Shown: piece by piece, positions 6,380 to 11,180 of the stretch
Position numbering within the stretch: position 1 is the stretch's first letter
How the letters are laid out: the number at the start of each line of letters is the position of its first letter
DNA from: Pseudomonadota bacterium
Lineage (GTDB): Bacteria; Myxococcota_A; Polyangia; Polyangiales; Polyangiaceae
Length of the DNA stretch: 11,180 nt
NCBI GenBank assembly: GCA_023402175.1
Contig: JAEXCN010000204.1
Location: 1 to 11,180 of the forward strand
Reading direction: 5' to 3'
Made by a program: the position numbers and the translations under genes
The notes under the pieces: generated by a model
Told to the model about the DNA's origin: nothing
The model's database searches: none
What the model saw: only the letters and a program-made list of their open reading frames with translations

Positions 6380-7540
6380 ATGGTCACGGACAAGCCGCAA
6401 GAATCGCAAGGCTTTCTCCGGCGCAACGCCGCGAAGCTCCTCGCCTCGGTCATCATCACGGCGGGCATCGTATTCACACTCCAGAAGGGGGGCCTGACGC
6501 TGGTGCCAGAGGGGGGCGACTTCGCCCACGTCCGCTGGCTGAGCATCCCGGCGTACCTCGTGACGCTCGCGGTGATGAGCTACTTCCGCGCCGTCCGCTG
6601 GAGGTACCTCCTCCGGTCGTTCGCCGACGTCCCGCGCAAGCGCGTGCTCGCGGTGTCGTGGATCGGGTTCGCCGCGATCCTCCTCATGCCCTTCCGCATC
6701 GGCGAGATCGTTCGCCCGTACATGCTTCGCGAGAAGGGCAAGATCTCGATGTCCTCCGCGACGGGCACGGTCGTCGCGGAGCGCGTCGTCGACGGCCTCT
6801 ATCTGTCGATCATGCTCGCGATCGCGCTCGTGTTCGTGCCGACGATCGATCCGCTTCCGGCGAAGGTCGTCGGGTTGCCGGTGAGCGTCGCGCAGGTCCG
6901 TGCGAGCGGCTTCGTGATGCTCGGCGTCTTCACCACGGCGTTCGTCACGATCGCGGTCTTCTACTTCGCGCGGTCGTGGGCTCGGCGGATGACGCTGGCG
7001 GTCTTCGGGCTCGTCTCGAAGAAGCTCGGCGAAAAGCTCGCCGACACCGCGGAGAAGCTCGCCAACGGTCTGCACTTCCTCGGTCGCGGCCGCGATGCCG
7101 GCGGCTTCCTCGTCGAGACGACGCTCTACTGGGGCATCAACGCCTTCGGCATGTGGCTGCTCGCGTGGGGCTGCGGCGTCGTCCACGCGGACGGCTCGCC
7201 CATCACGTTCGGTGAGTCGTGCGCGCTCATGGGCATGCTCGGCTGCACGATCCTCATCCCGGGGCCGCCCGGCCTGCTCGGCGTGTTCCAGGCGGGCATC
7301 TACGCCGGGATGACGATGTACTTCCCGACGAACGTCGTCACCGGCGCGGGCTCCGCCTTCGTGTTCCTCCTCTACGCGATCCAGCTCGTCTGGACGATCG
7401 GGGCGGCGGCGTTCTTCCTCGTGATCGATCGCTCGGCCCTCAGCGCGCTCGCGCGCTCGCCGGTCCTCGCGAGCGAGCCATCGCCCGCGTCGGAGCAGGG
7501 CGAGGGCGCGCCGTCGCTCGAGCGCGTGTCGAACGGCTGA
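6380..7540 (+). CDS. Flippase-like integral membrane protein (LPG_synthase_TM / YbhN family)
   Basis: A 386-residue polytopic inner-membrane protein. I see about eight hydrophobic spans: roughly 20-36, 53-73, 89-105, 138-156, 176-198, 245-266, 279-310 and 318-349. Between spans 3 and 4 is MPFRIGEIVRPYMLREKG (103-120), matching the conserved 'P-R-GE-R' signature of the lysylphosphatidylglycerol synthase transmembrane family, and IPGPPGLLGVFQAG (293-306) matches its late Gly/Pro-rich motif. The catalytic GNAT-like domain of MprF is absent, so this is a stand-alone translocation or membrane module; relatives are proposed to move phospholipids or lipid-linked sugars. Its place behind two polysaccharide genes favours an envelope glycan or lipid role, which is inference. 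ATG 6380 is chosen: GAAGG lies four bases upstream and the membrane region starts soon after. The frame extends upstream to a TTG at 6287, but those 31 residues look non-coding. The C-terminal 30 residues are a Ser/Glu/Pro-rich tail. Confidence 0.88.
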   Translation: MVTDKPQESQGFLRRNAAKLLASVIITAGIVFTLQKGGLTLVPEGGDFAHVRWLSIPAYLVTLAVMSYFRAVRWRYLLRSFADVPRKRVLAVSWIGFAAILLMPFRIGEIVRPYMLREKGKISMSSATGTVVAERVVDGLYLSIMLAIALVFVPTIDPLPAKVVGLPVSVAQVRASGFVMLGVFTTAFVTIAVFYFARSWARRMTLAVFGLVSKKLGEKLADTAEKLANGLHFLGRGRDAGGFLVETTLYWGINAFGMWLLAWGCGVVHADGSPITFGESCALMGMLGCTILIPGPPGLLGVFQAGIYAGMTMYFPTNVVTGAGSAFVFLLYAIQLVWTIGAAAFFLVIDRSALSALARSPVLASEPSPASEQGEGAPSLERVSNG

Positions 7541-7665
7541 TCGGCTCGAAGCGCCGGGTATTCCGAGAGCCCGAGCCCGCCGCCGACGCGACGTTTGCGT
7601 AGGCCCATCGCGTCGCGCGAAAAACTTGGCCCGGCGCCCCGAGATGCCCTTACTTCGCCCGGAGC

Positions 7666-8142
7666 ATGGGTCTCGCTCGGAGTGCTGTCTCAGGCCGACT
7701 CCGCGCCGCGTCGCTCGCGGTCGCGCTCGCTCTCGCTGGCCTCGTCGCGTTCCAGTCGGAAGAAGCGAGCGCCAAGAGCTCCTACGAGTCTTCGTACGGG
7801 TTCGACCGCACGTGGAACGCTGGCATGCGCCTCGTCCGCGTCGATCTCGGGCTCAAGATCTCCGAGAAGGACGAAGGTGCAGGCTACCTGCTCTTCGATT
7901 ACGTCTCGCCCGAGAGCGGCAAGAAGCCCGTGCCCGGCTCCATGGAGTTCGTTCGCTCCAAGGAGAGCGGCGCCGTGCGCGTCATCGTCCAGATCCCGCA
8001 GATGCCGGGGTATCACGAGCAGGTGCTCGTCGATTCGCTCGCCCGCAAGCTCCGGAACGAATACGGCGACCCGCCGAAGAAGGCGCCTTCGCCGTCCGGA
8101 CCGAAAGATGCGGGGCCGGACGGCGAGTCGTCGTCGTTCTAG
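7666..8142 (+). CDS. Small exported protein of unknown function
   Basis: A 158-residue protein I do not recognise. It has a clear signal peptide: basic start (MGLARSAVSGRLR), hydrophobic core SLAVALALAGLVAF (16-29) and a probable cleavage after ASA (34-36). The mature part (about 37-135) contains YGFDRTWNAGMRLVRVDLG, KISEKDEGAGYLLFDY, a beta-strand VRVIVQIP and a helix HEQVLVDSLARKLRNEYG. This alternating pattern resembles small periplasmic alpha/beta domains in which a helix packs on a sheet (BamC-like; only a visual resemblance). The tail (138-158) is Pro/Ser/Gly-rich and disordered. There is no lipobox, so it is probably periplasmic. ATG 7666 has GGAG too close to serve as a normal ribosome site. 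It follows the membrane protein by 125 bp and converges on the SUMF1-like gene, 29 bp apart. Strong G/C third positions support it as a real gene. Confidence 0.75.
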   Translation: MGLARSAVSGRLRAASLAVALALAGLVAFQSEEASAKSSYESSYGFDRTWNAGMRLVRVDLGLKISEKDEGAGYLLFDYVSPESGKKPVPGSMEFVRSKESGAVRVIVQIPQMPGYHEQVLVDSLARKLRNEYGDPPKKAPSPSGPKDAGPDGESSSF

Positions 8143-8161
8143 GTCGGTCCTTCTAGGTCGG
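8137..8161. repeat. 11-bp direct repeat spanning a stop codon
   Basis: TTCTAGGTCGG occurs at 8137-8147 and again at 8151-8161, a 14-bp period. The first copy contains the TAG stop of the small exported protein and the second lies in the 29-bp convergent gap. This looks like a small tandem duplication that supplied a second copy of the 3' end; no function is evident. Confidence 0.7.
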
Positions 8162-8171
8162 CCGTTCCAGC

Positions 8172-9158
8172 TCAGCTGCCGATGACGCCGCTGGGCGGCG
8201 GGTTCGTGCTCGGGGCGGCCCGGTTCGACGGTCCGGTCGGGGTCACGCCGTTCGACGTGGGCGAGCTCGGGACGTCGGCGCAGCAGCGGAAGCCGATCTG
8301 GTAGAACGAGAAGCCCTCCGAGTGGATGGTCGTCATCGGGCGGCAGCGATCGCGGACCGGTCCCCAGTACCCGCCCTTGAGGCCGCTCTTGTAGGGCTGG
8401 CCGCTCTCGTTGATGACCCACTCGTCGACGTTGCCCGTCATGTCGAACACGCCGTACGGGCTGACGCACGAGGCGCGGGAGCCGCTCGGCTCACCCTGCC
8501 AGAGGCGCTTGGCCTCGGCGTCGCGGACCTTCGGGTCGCTCGAGCCGAGCGCCTTCTCGTTCACGTCCGGATGCGGCTTGTCGATGTTGCACGCGTCCGA
8601 GTTGCGGTCGTAGCCGTACGGATACGGAAGGCGCTCCTGGCCTTCGCAGGCCACCGTCCACTCGCTGTCGCCGCAGAGGCGCTTGCCGATGTTGGCGCAG
8701 GCGTCCTTCGCCTCGTACCAGGTCTTCATGACGACCGGGTTCTCGCCCGCCTTGTTCGGCCACTCGTAACGGTCGATGCAGAAGTGCTTCTTGGTCGTCT
8801 TGCCCTGGCACTTCGACGTCGGCGCGAACTCCGCGCAACGCCGCGGGAAAACGCCTTCCGGGTCGATGTAGCGATTGCACTTCTGCTCGACCTCGGGGCA
8901 AAAGGAGCCTTCGACCTCGAGCATTCCGTCCGGGCAGCTGCCCGCGGTCCCGAGGTCCGGAGAGATGACCTCCTTGAGGGCCGCGTTCGCGAGCGTCGGC
9001 TTCGCCGCTGCGGTGTCCGCCTTCACGTTCTCGGCGACGCGCGGCGCGAGGGGGTTCGCGCCACCGCGGTCTGCCAGGGCCTCGTTCTCTCGCTGAGCAG
9101 CGAGGGAAACGACCATCGTACCGATGAAGAGAACCGAGCCGAGCTTCGCGCGATTCAT
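8172..9158 (-). CDS. Exported SUMF1/FGE-sulfatase-fold protein, probably non-catalytic
   Basis: A 328-residue secreted protein. A signal peptide covers about 1-29 (hydrophobic LGSVLFIGTMVVSLAA, then an ALA site). After a low-complexity segment (about 30-70) a Cys-rich N-terminal part (75-117) leads to the SUMF1 (formylglycine-generating enzyme-like) fold: HFCIDRYEWPN (125-135), TWYEAKDACANIGKRLCGDSEW (146-167), YGVFDMTGNVDEWV (235-248), GGYWGPVRDRC (262-272) and the closing GFRCC (289-293). Such proteins are numerous in myxobacteria, often as binding or substrate modules. In true enzymes two Cys about five residues apart in the segment before the GFRC motif are required for oxidation; here the matching stretch has only Cys272, so catalysis looks unlikely. 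The C-terminus is a Pro/Ser/Thr-rich tail. ATG 9158 has a strong ribosome site (9163-9171) and begins the signal peptide; the frame is open further upstream but that part lacks coding character. Confidence 0.88.
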   Translation of the reverse strand: MNRAKLGSVLFIGTMVVSLAAQRENEALADRGGANPLAPRVAENVKADTAAAKPTLANAALKEVISPDLGTAGSCPDGMLEVEGSFCPEVEQKCNRYIDPEGVFPRRCAEFAPTSKCQGKTTKKHFCIDRYEWPNKAGENPVVMKTWYEAKDACANIGKRLCGDSEWTVACEGQERLPYPYGYDRNSDACNIDKPHPDVNEKALGSSDPKVRDAEAKRLWQGEPSGSRASCVSPYGVFDMTGNVDEWVINESGQPYKSGLKGGYWGPVRDRCRPMTTIHSEGFSFYQIGFRCCADVPSSPTSNGVTPTGPSNRAAPSTNPPPSGVIGS

Positions 9159-9162
9159 CGTT

Positions 9163-9171
9163 CTTCCTTCC
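9163..9171 (-). promoter_or_regulatory. Ribosome binding site of the SUMF1-like gene
   Basis: On the minus strand GGAAGGAAG lies four bases before the ATG (seven if GGAAGG is the paired part). It is the strongest Shine-Dalgarno in the window and decides the start at 9158 over the upstream in-frame ATG at 9536. Confidence 0.75.
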
Positions 9172-9246
9172 GCCTTCCAACCTTCGGAGCGACTTCGCCT
9201 TCGACTCCGATTGGGGCGGCCTCCCTGCCCTTCGAGAACTTCCCGC

Positions 9247-9272
9247 GGAGTGCAGGTCCCACCTGCTCCTCC
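9247..9272 (-). promoter_or_regulatory. Strong hairpin / dyad in the leader of the SUMF1-like gene
   Basis: A perfect inverted repeat GCAGGT-CCC-ACCTGC (9252-9266) is extended beyond a 1x2 internal loop by GGAG (9247-9250) pairing with CTCC (9269-9272). It lies about 90 bases upstream of the ATG and downstream of the predicted sigma-54 start, so it would be in the mRNA leader. It could be an RNA structure or a dyad for a dimeric regulator; no U-tract follows, so it is not a typical terminator. Confidence 0.5.
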
Positions 9273-9312
9273 GTCATCCGGCTGACTGTGTTCCGGGTGC
9301 GCTCTCTTCTGA

Positions 9313-9328
9313 AGCAAGCGGCTCGCCA
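9313..9328 (-). promoter_or_regulatory. Candidate sigma-54 (-24/-12) promoter for the SUMF1-like gene
   Basis: The minus strand reads TGGCGAGCCGCTTGCT. This fits the sigma-54 consensus TGGCACG-N4-TTGCW at TGGC, at the G of the seventh position and at all of TTGCT, with the invariant GG and GC separated by the required ten bases, and is preceded by a pyrimidine (T). Transcription would begin near 9302, giving a leader of roughly 145 bases. The orientation, intergenic position and spacing are all right for the gene at 9158. Myxobacteria are rich in sigma-54 enhancer-binding proteins, often linked to kinase signalling. Confidence 0.5.
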
Positions 9329-9619
9329 ATGTCTCCATGCTGTCTCGCTGCGCAATCGGGGGGCCGCAGCGCCCGTCCGAAGGACGAACGACGCCGTCGC
9401 TCCGCGCACCTTGAATCGCGTGGAACGTCAGACGCTCGCCGAGAAAATCGTACAAATCGGCGCGCAATCCCGTCATCTTTCCGGTGCCGATCGCGAGACC
9501 GACAGGGAAATGCCGCGGCGCCGTGCAGCGAGGCACTTTCGTTCGTGTGCAAAGGTGGCGGTCGCAACCGTGTCATCGACGTGACGAGAGCCGTCCGGAA
9601 GACGGCGTTCGACGCGACG

Positions 9620-9651
9620 CGTTCGCGCGTGAGTCCGTACGCTCGCGAACG
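9620..9651 (-). terminator. Hairpin downstream of the lipoprotein gene, possible terminator
   Basis: CGTTCGCG (9620-9627) and CGCGAACG (9644-9651) are perfect inverted repeats; the stem continues inward with CGT/ACG past a two-base bulge, leaving an eight-base loop. It starts 11 bp beyond the minus-strand stop codon of the lipoprotein. No T-run follows on the minus strand, so if it terminates it does so as a strong GC stem without a U-tract, or it only protects the 3' end of the mRNA. Confidence 0.45.
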
Positions 9652-9661
9652 TGGTTGCGCG

Positions 9662-10318
9662 CTACCGGCGTTCAGCGTGACCGCGCTGGCATAGGATCGA
9701 GACGAGTCCATCGGGGTTCTTCCATGCCCCAGGGTCCACGTCGTCGATCCCGACATGCGACTGACAACCGTTCAGACAGGTGGCGAGCGCCCGCGTGGGC
9801 AGGCCGGGTCCTTCGCAGGCGCGCACGATCCCATCCACGCACGCGACGCCCTCCCGCGGGCAGACCTCGTTCGGGATCGGATCGCCCGGAAGGACCGGCC
9901 GCGCGACGACTGCGTCGGGGCGACAGAGCTGCGCCGCGCCTGCGTCCGTCGGCGCGCCAATCACCTCGAGCCCTTCGCTCGCGCACCCGGAAGGGCAGGA
10001 CGCGACCACGTCCCATGGACAAGCGCACGCACGCTGCCGCTCGCCGGCATTTTCGGCGCCGCACGGATACGGGAGATGCGCAGTGCGCGACGCCTCCACA
10101 CGCCCTTCGACGCAGCGGAGGAGCCCGTCGGAGCAGTCGGTGCCCGAGAGATCCAGACTGCGTGTTTTTCCCTGCGGGGCCTCGCCACCCGAGCGATCAG
10201 GTGCGTTGCCCCCGCGCTCTTCGAGCCACCGCGCGAGGCACCCCCGCTGGCATCCGGCCAGACAGAGCACGAGCGCGAGCATGGCGCCGAGCCTCGTCGA
10301 CCTTCGTTCCCGGGGCAT
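9662..10318 (-). CDS. Cys-rich lipoprotein with duplicated cysteine motif
   Basis: A 218-residue lipoprotein of unknown function. The basic start MPRERRSTR, hydrophobic core MLALVLCLAG and lipobox LAGC (20-23) predict lipidation of Cys23. The protein has 17 Cys. Two segments repeat the same order: DCSDGLLRCVEGRV...CACPWDVVASCPSGC (61-112) and VCPREGVACVDGIVRACEG...ATCLNGC (152-185), that is C-x-(D/E)G near a C(V)(D/E)G(R/I)V element and ending in C-x-x-GC. This suggests an internal duplication of a small disulfide-bonded module, plausibly exposed on the cell surface or in the periplasm. Start: ATG at 10318 gives the proper basic N-region; ATG at 10282 (Met13) would still keep the lipobox. No ribosome site is visible. 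It is divergent from the gene at 10490 and has a hairpin with U-tract in its presumed leader (10369-10386). Confidence 0.78.
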   Translation of the reverse strand: MPRERRSTRLGAMLALVLCLAGCQRGCLARWLEERGGNAPDRSGGEAPQGKTRSLDLSGTDCSDGLLRCVEGRVEASRTAHLPYPCGAENAGERQRACACPWDVVASCPSGCASEGLEVIGAPTDAGAAQLCRPDAVVARPVLPGDPIPNEVCPREGVACVDGIVRACEGPGLPTRALATCLNGCQSHVGIDDVDPGAWKNPDGLVSILCQRGHAERR

Positions 10319-10368
10319 GCCGGAAAGGGTACGCGAGGCGGTCGTCACGCGCGCGGCGAGCAGGGATG

Positions 10369-10386
10369 AAAAAGCGCCCAAGGCGC
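10369..10386 (-). terminator. Intrinsic-terminator-like hairpin in the lipoprotein leader
   Basis: On the minus strand GCGCC-TTG-GGCGC is followed directly by TTTTT, the form of a rho-independent terminator with a short, all-GC, five-pair stem. It points toward the lipoprotein start, about 50 bases away. No minus-strand gene lies immediately upstream of it, so it is either an attenuator in the leader or blocks antisense transcription coming from the divergent gene. Confidence 0.4.
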
Positions 10387-10489
10387 AGCCAATGCGGAAT
10401 CGTCGGCCCTCGATGTAGGGGTCGCAGCGGCACCATGTATGCACCGCCGTTCCTACGTGCTCCCGTTTCGGGCCCAGTCGTGTCCGGCG

Positions 10490-11180
10490 ATGCCAAGCGA
10501 TCCGCTCGCAGGGGAAGCGGTCGCGTACCTCGCGTTCGAGGACGATCGCGGCGAGGTGAAGAAGATGGCGGCCCTGAAGCCCGGCCCGTCGCCGGATGCG
10601 TCGACCTCGATGCTCGCCAGGCCGGTCGATCCAGAGGTGACGGTCACGCGGCACGGAGGCCCGCCGACGCTCTCGAACGCCGATCCCGAGGAGCCCGAGA
10701 CGATCGCGCGGCCTTTCCCCGCCGAGGTCGATGCCGATCCGACGACGCTCACGAAGGCGGTCCGAGAGCTCGAGACGTTGCCGCGTGAGAAGAAGCCGAT
10801 CGCGAGCGACGGCGCGACCGACAACACCGCGGCGACGCTCGTGAGGCGGGATTCGATCCCGCCGCCACCGAGCACGTCGTCGCAGACGGACATCACGCCC
10901 ATCATCCGGAGCGGAGCCGTGCCCTGGGTCGAATCGATGCCTCCCGTCGACCCTACGCCTCCGCACGAGCCGGCGATCCGCACCCCGCTCGTCATGATCA
11001 CGGCGCCTGAGGACAACCTCACCCGCGTGGCCCCGCTCGCGGTGCCGCCTCCGCGGAGGACGCCGATCCCGTATCCGCAGACGCCGACCGCAGGCAAGGC
11101 GCCGGTCCTGCGGATCGCGTTCGCAGCGGGATCGATCGTGCTCGTCGTGCTCCTCGCCGTCGTTGCGATGCGTCCTCGCT
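10490..11180 (+). CDS. Pro-rich single-span membrane protein, 3' end outside the window
   Basis: An open frame with strong G/C third positions continues past the right edge; 230 codons are visible. Residues 1-200 are hydrophilic and probably disordered, with many Pro, Thr, Asp and Glu. A basic flank (GKAPVLR) precedes a single transmembrane segment at about 207-227 (LRIAFAAGSIVLVVLLAVVA), followed by MRPR. The positive flank suggests the N-terminal part is in the cytoplasm and the missing C-terminal part is outside. Short repeats of the type [T/N]-[V/I/L]-x-R are seen at residues 51-54, 71-74, 116-119 and 177-179, separated by Pro-rich stretches. I do not recognise the family. ATG 10490 is preferred; ATG 10439 and GTG 10457 are in frame upstream and cannot be excluded, and none has a clear ribosome site. 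It is divergent from the lipoprotein. Confidence 0.65.
   Translation, partial: MPSDPLAGEAVAYLAFEDDRGEVKKMAALKPGPSPDASTSMLARPVDPEVTVTRHGGPPTLSNADPEEPETIARPFPAEVDADPTTLTKAVRELETLPREKKPIASDGATDNTAATLVRRDSIPPPPSTSSQTDITPIIRSGAVPWVESMPPVDPTPPHEPAIRTPLVMITAPEDNLTRVAPLAVPPPRRTPIPYPQTPTAGKAPVLRIAFAAGSIVLVVLLAVVAMRPR

Larger units (their letters stand above)
9159..9661. other. 503-bp intergenic region with regulatory elements
   Basis: No gene with convincing codon bias lies between the SUMF1-like gene and the lipoprotein, both on the minus strand. Frames open here on either strand are rich in Arg, Ser and Pro and match no family I know. The region holds, in minus-strand order: a strong hairpin 11 bp past the lipoprotein stop (9651-9620), a sigma-54-like promoter (9328-9313), a leader hairpin (9272-9247) and the ribosome site of the SUMF1-like gene. 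Confidence 0.6.

Noticed and set aside
4088..7186. A very long minus-strand open frame (over 1,000 codons) across the polysaccharide genes
   Set aside because: It is antisense to three genes with clear family motifs on the plus strand; the translation is Arg/Asp/Glu/His-rich without domains, as expected from the complement of GC3-biased coding sequence.
9159..9536. An N-terminal extension of the SUMF1-like protein from an ATG at 9536
   Set aside because: The extra 126 residues would place a signal peptide internally; the ATG at 9158 has a strong ribosome site and starts the signal peptide, and a sigma-54-like promoter lies within the supposed extension.
8322..9584. A 420-codon plus-strand frame over the SUMF1-like gene
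   Set aside because: Antisense to a gene with a signal peptide, a ribosome site and SUMF1 motifs; the translation is low-complexity Arg/Ala/Val/Leu.
9484..10788. A 434-codon plus-strand frame over the lipoprotein
   Set aside because: Arg-rich, no hydrophobic core or motif, and opposite to a gene with signal peptide and lipobox.
10319..10966. An N-terminal extension of the lipoprotein up to 10966
   Set aside because: The lipobox must be near the N-terminus; the extension is Arg-rich and antisense to the membrane-protein gene at 10490.
10453..11097. A 214-codon minus-strand frame at the right edge
   Set aside because: Ser/Gly/Val-rich antisense shadow; the plus-strand frame there has stronger G/C third positions and a proper transmembrane segment.

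Overview
The window is very GC-rich with strong G/C bias at third codon positions. Its gene set is typical of a myxobacterium-like member of Myxococcota: a eukaryotic-type Ser/Thr kinase fused to a HEAT-like region, an MglA-type small GTPase with a long extension, exported proteins (a SUMF1-fold protein, a Cys-rich lipoprotein) and a Pro-rich single-span membrane protein. A Polyangiales-like source is my inference from this content; no rRNA or other taxonomic marker is present. I see no tRNA, rRNA, CRISPR array or insertion sequence.

Layout. At the left edge six codons of a minus-strand gene are visible (MKLYYA, probably a glutathione S-transferase). A divergent gap with a good TTGACA promoter leads to the plus-strand kinase-HEAT gene (247-2676). 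Convergent to it is the MglA-like GTPase (4072-2726, minus). Across a 47-bp divergent gap begins a plus-strand surface-polysaccharide cluster: a CpsB/YwqE-type PHP phosphatase (4120-4926), a nucleotide-sugar dehydrogenase of the TviB/WbpA-like family (4964-6238) and a flippase-like LPG_synthase_TM membrane protein (6380-7540). A small exported protein of unknown function follows (7666-8142). It converges with a minus-strand exported SUMF1/FGE-fold protein (9158-8172), whose 503-bp upstream region carries a sigma-54-like promoter and a strong leader hairpin. Next come a minus-strand Cys-rich lipoprotein (10318-9662) and, divergently, a plus-strand membrane protein running off the right edge (10490 onward).

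How the genes may work together. The phosphatase and dehydrogenase form a coherent unit. PHP-type phosphatases act on BY-kinases and on their targets in capsule synthesis, and UDP-sugar dehydrogenases are known BY-kinase targets. The pair could therefore set the supply of a UDP-uronic acid for an exopolysaccharide. The membrane protein is a possible lipid or lipid-linked-sugar translocation partner. The kinase and GTPase belong to families that regulate motility, polarity and development in myxobacteria, but their targets cannot be read from the sequence. The right-hand third encodes envelope proteins.

The most unusual items are: the HKD (instead of HRD) catalytic loop in the kinase; the roughly 250-residue C-terminal extension on the MglA-like GTPase, with a KSDRP tandem repeat; the SUMF1 protein that seems to lack the catalytic Cys pair; the sigma-54-type promoter and hairpin leader in front of it; and the terminator-like hairpin with a U-tract just upstream of the lipoprotein start.
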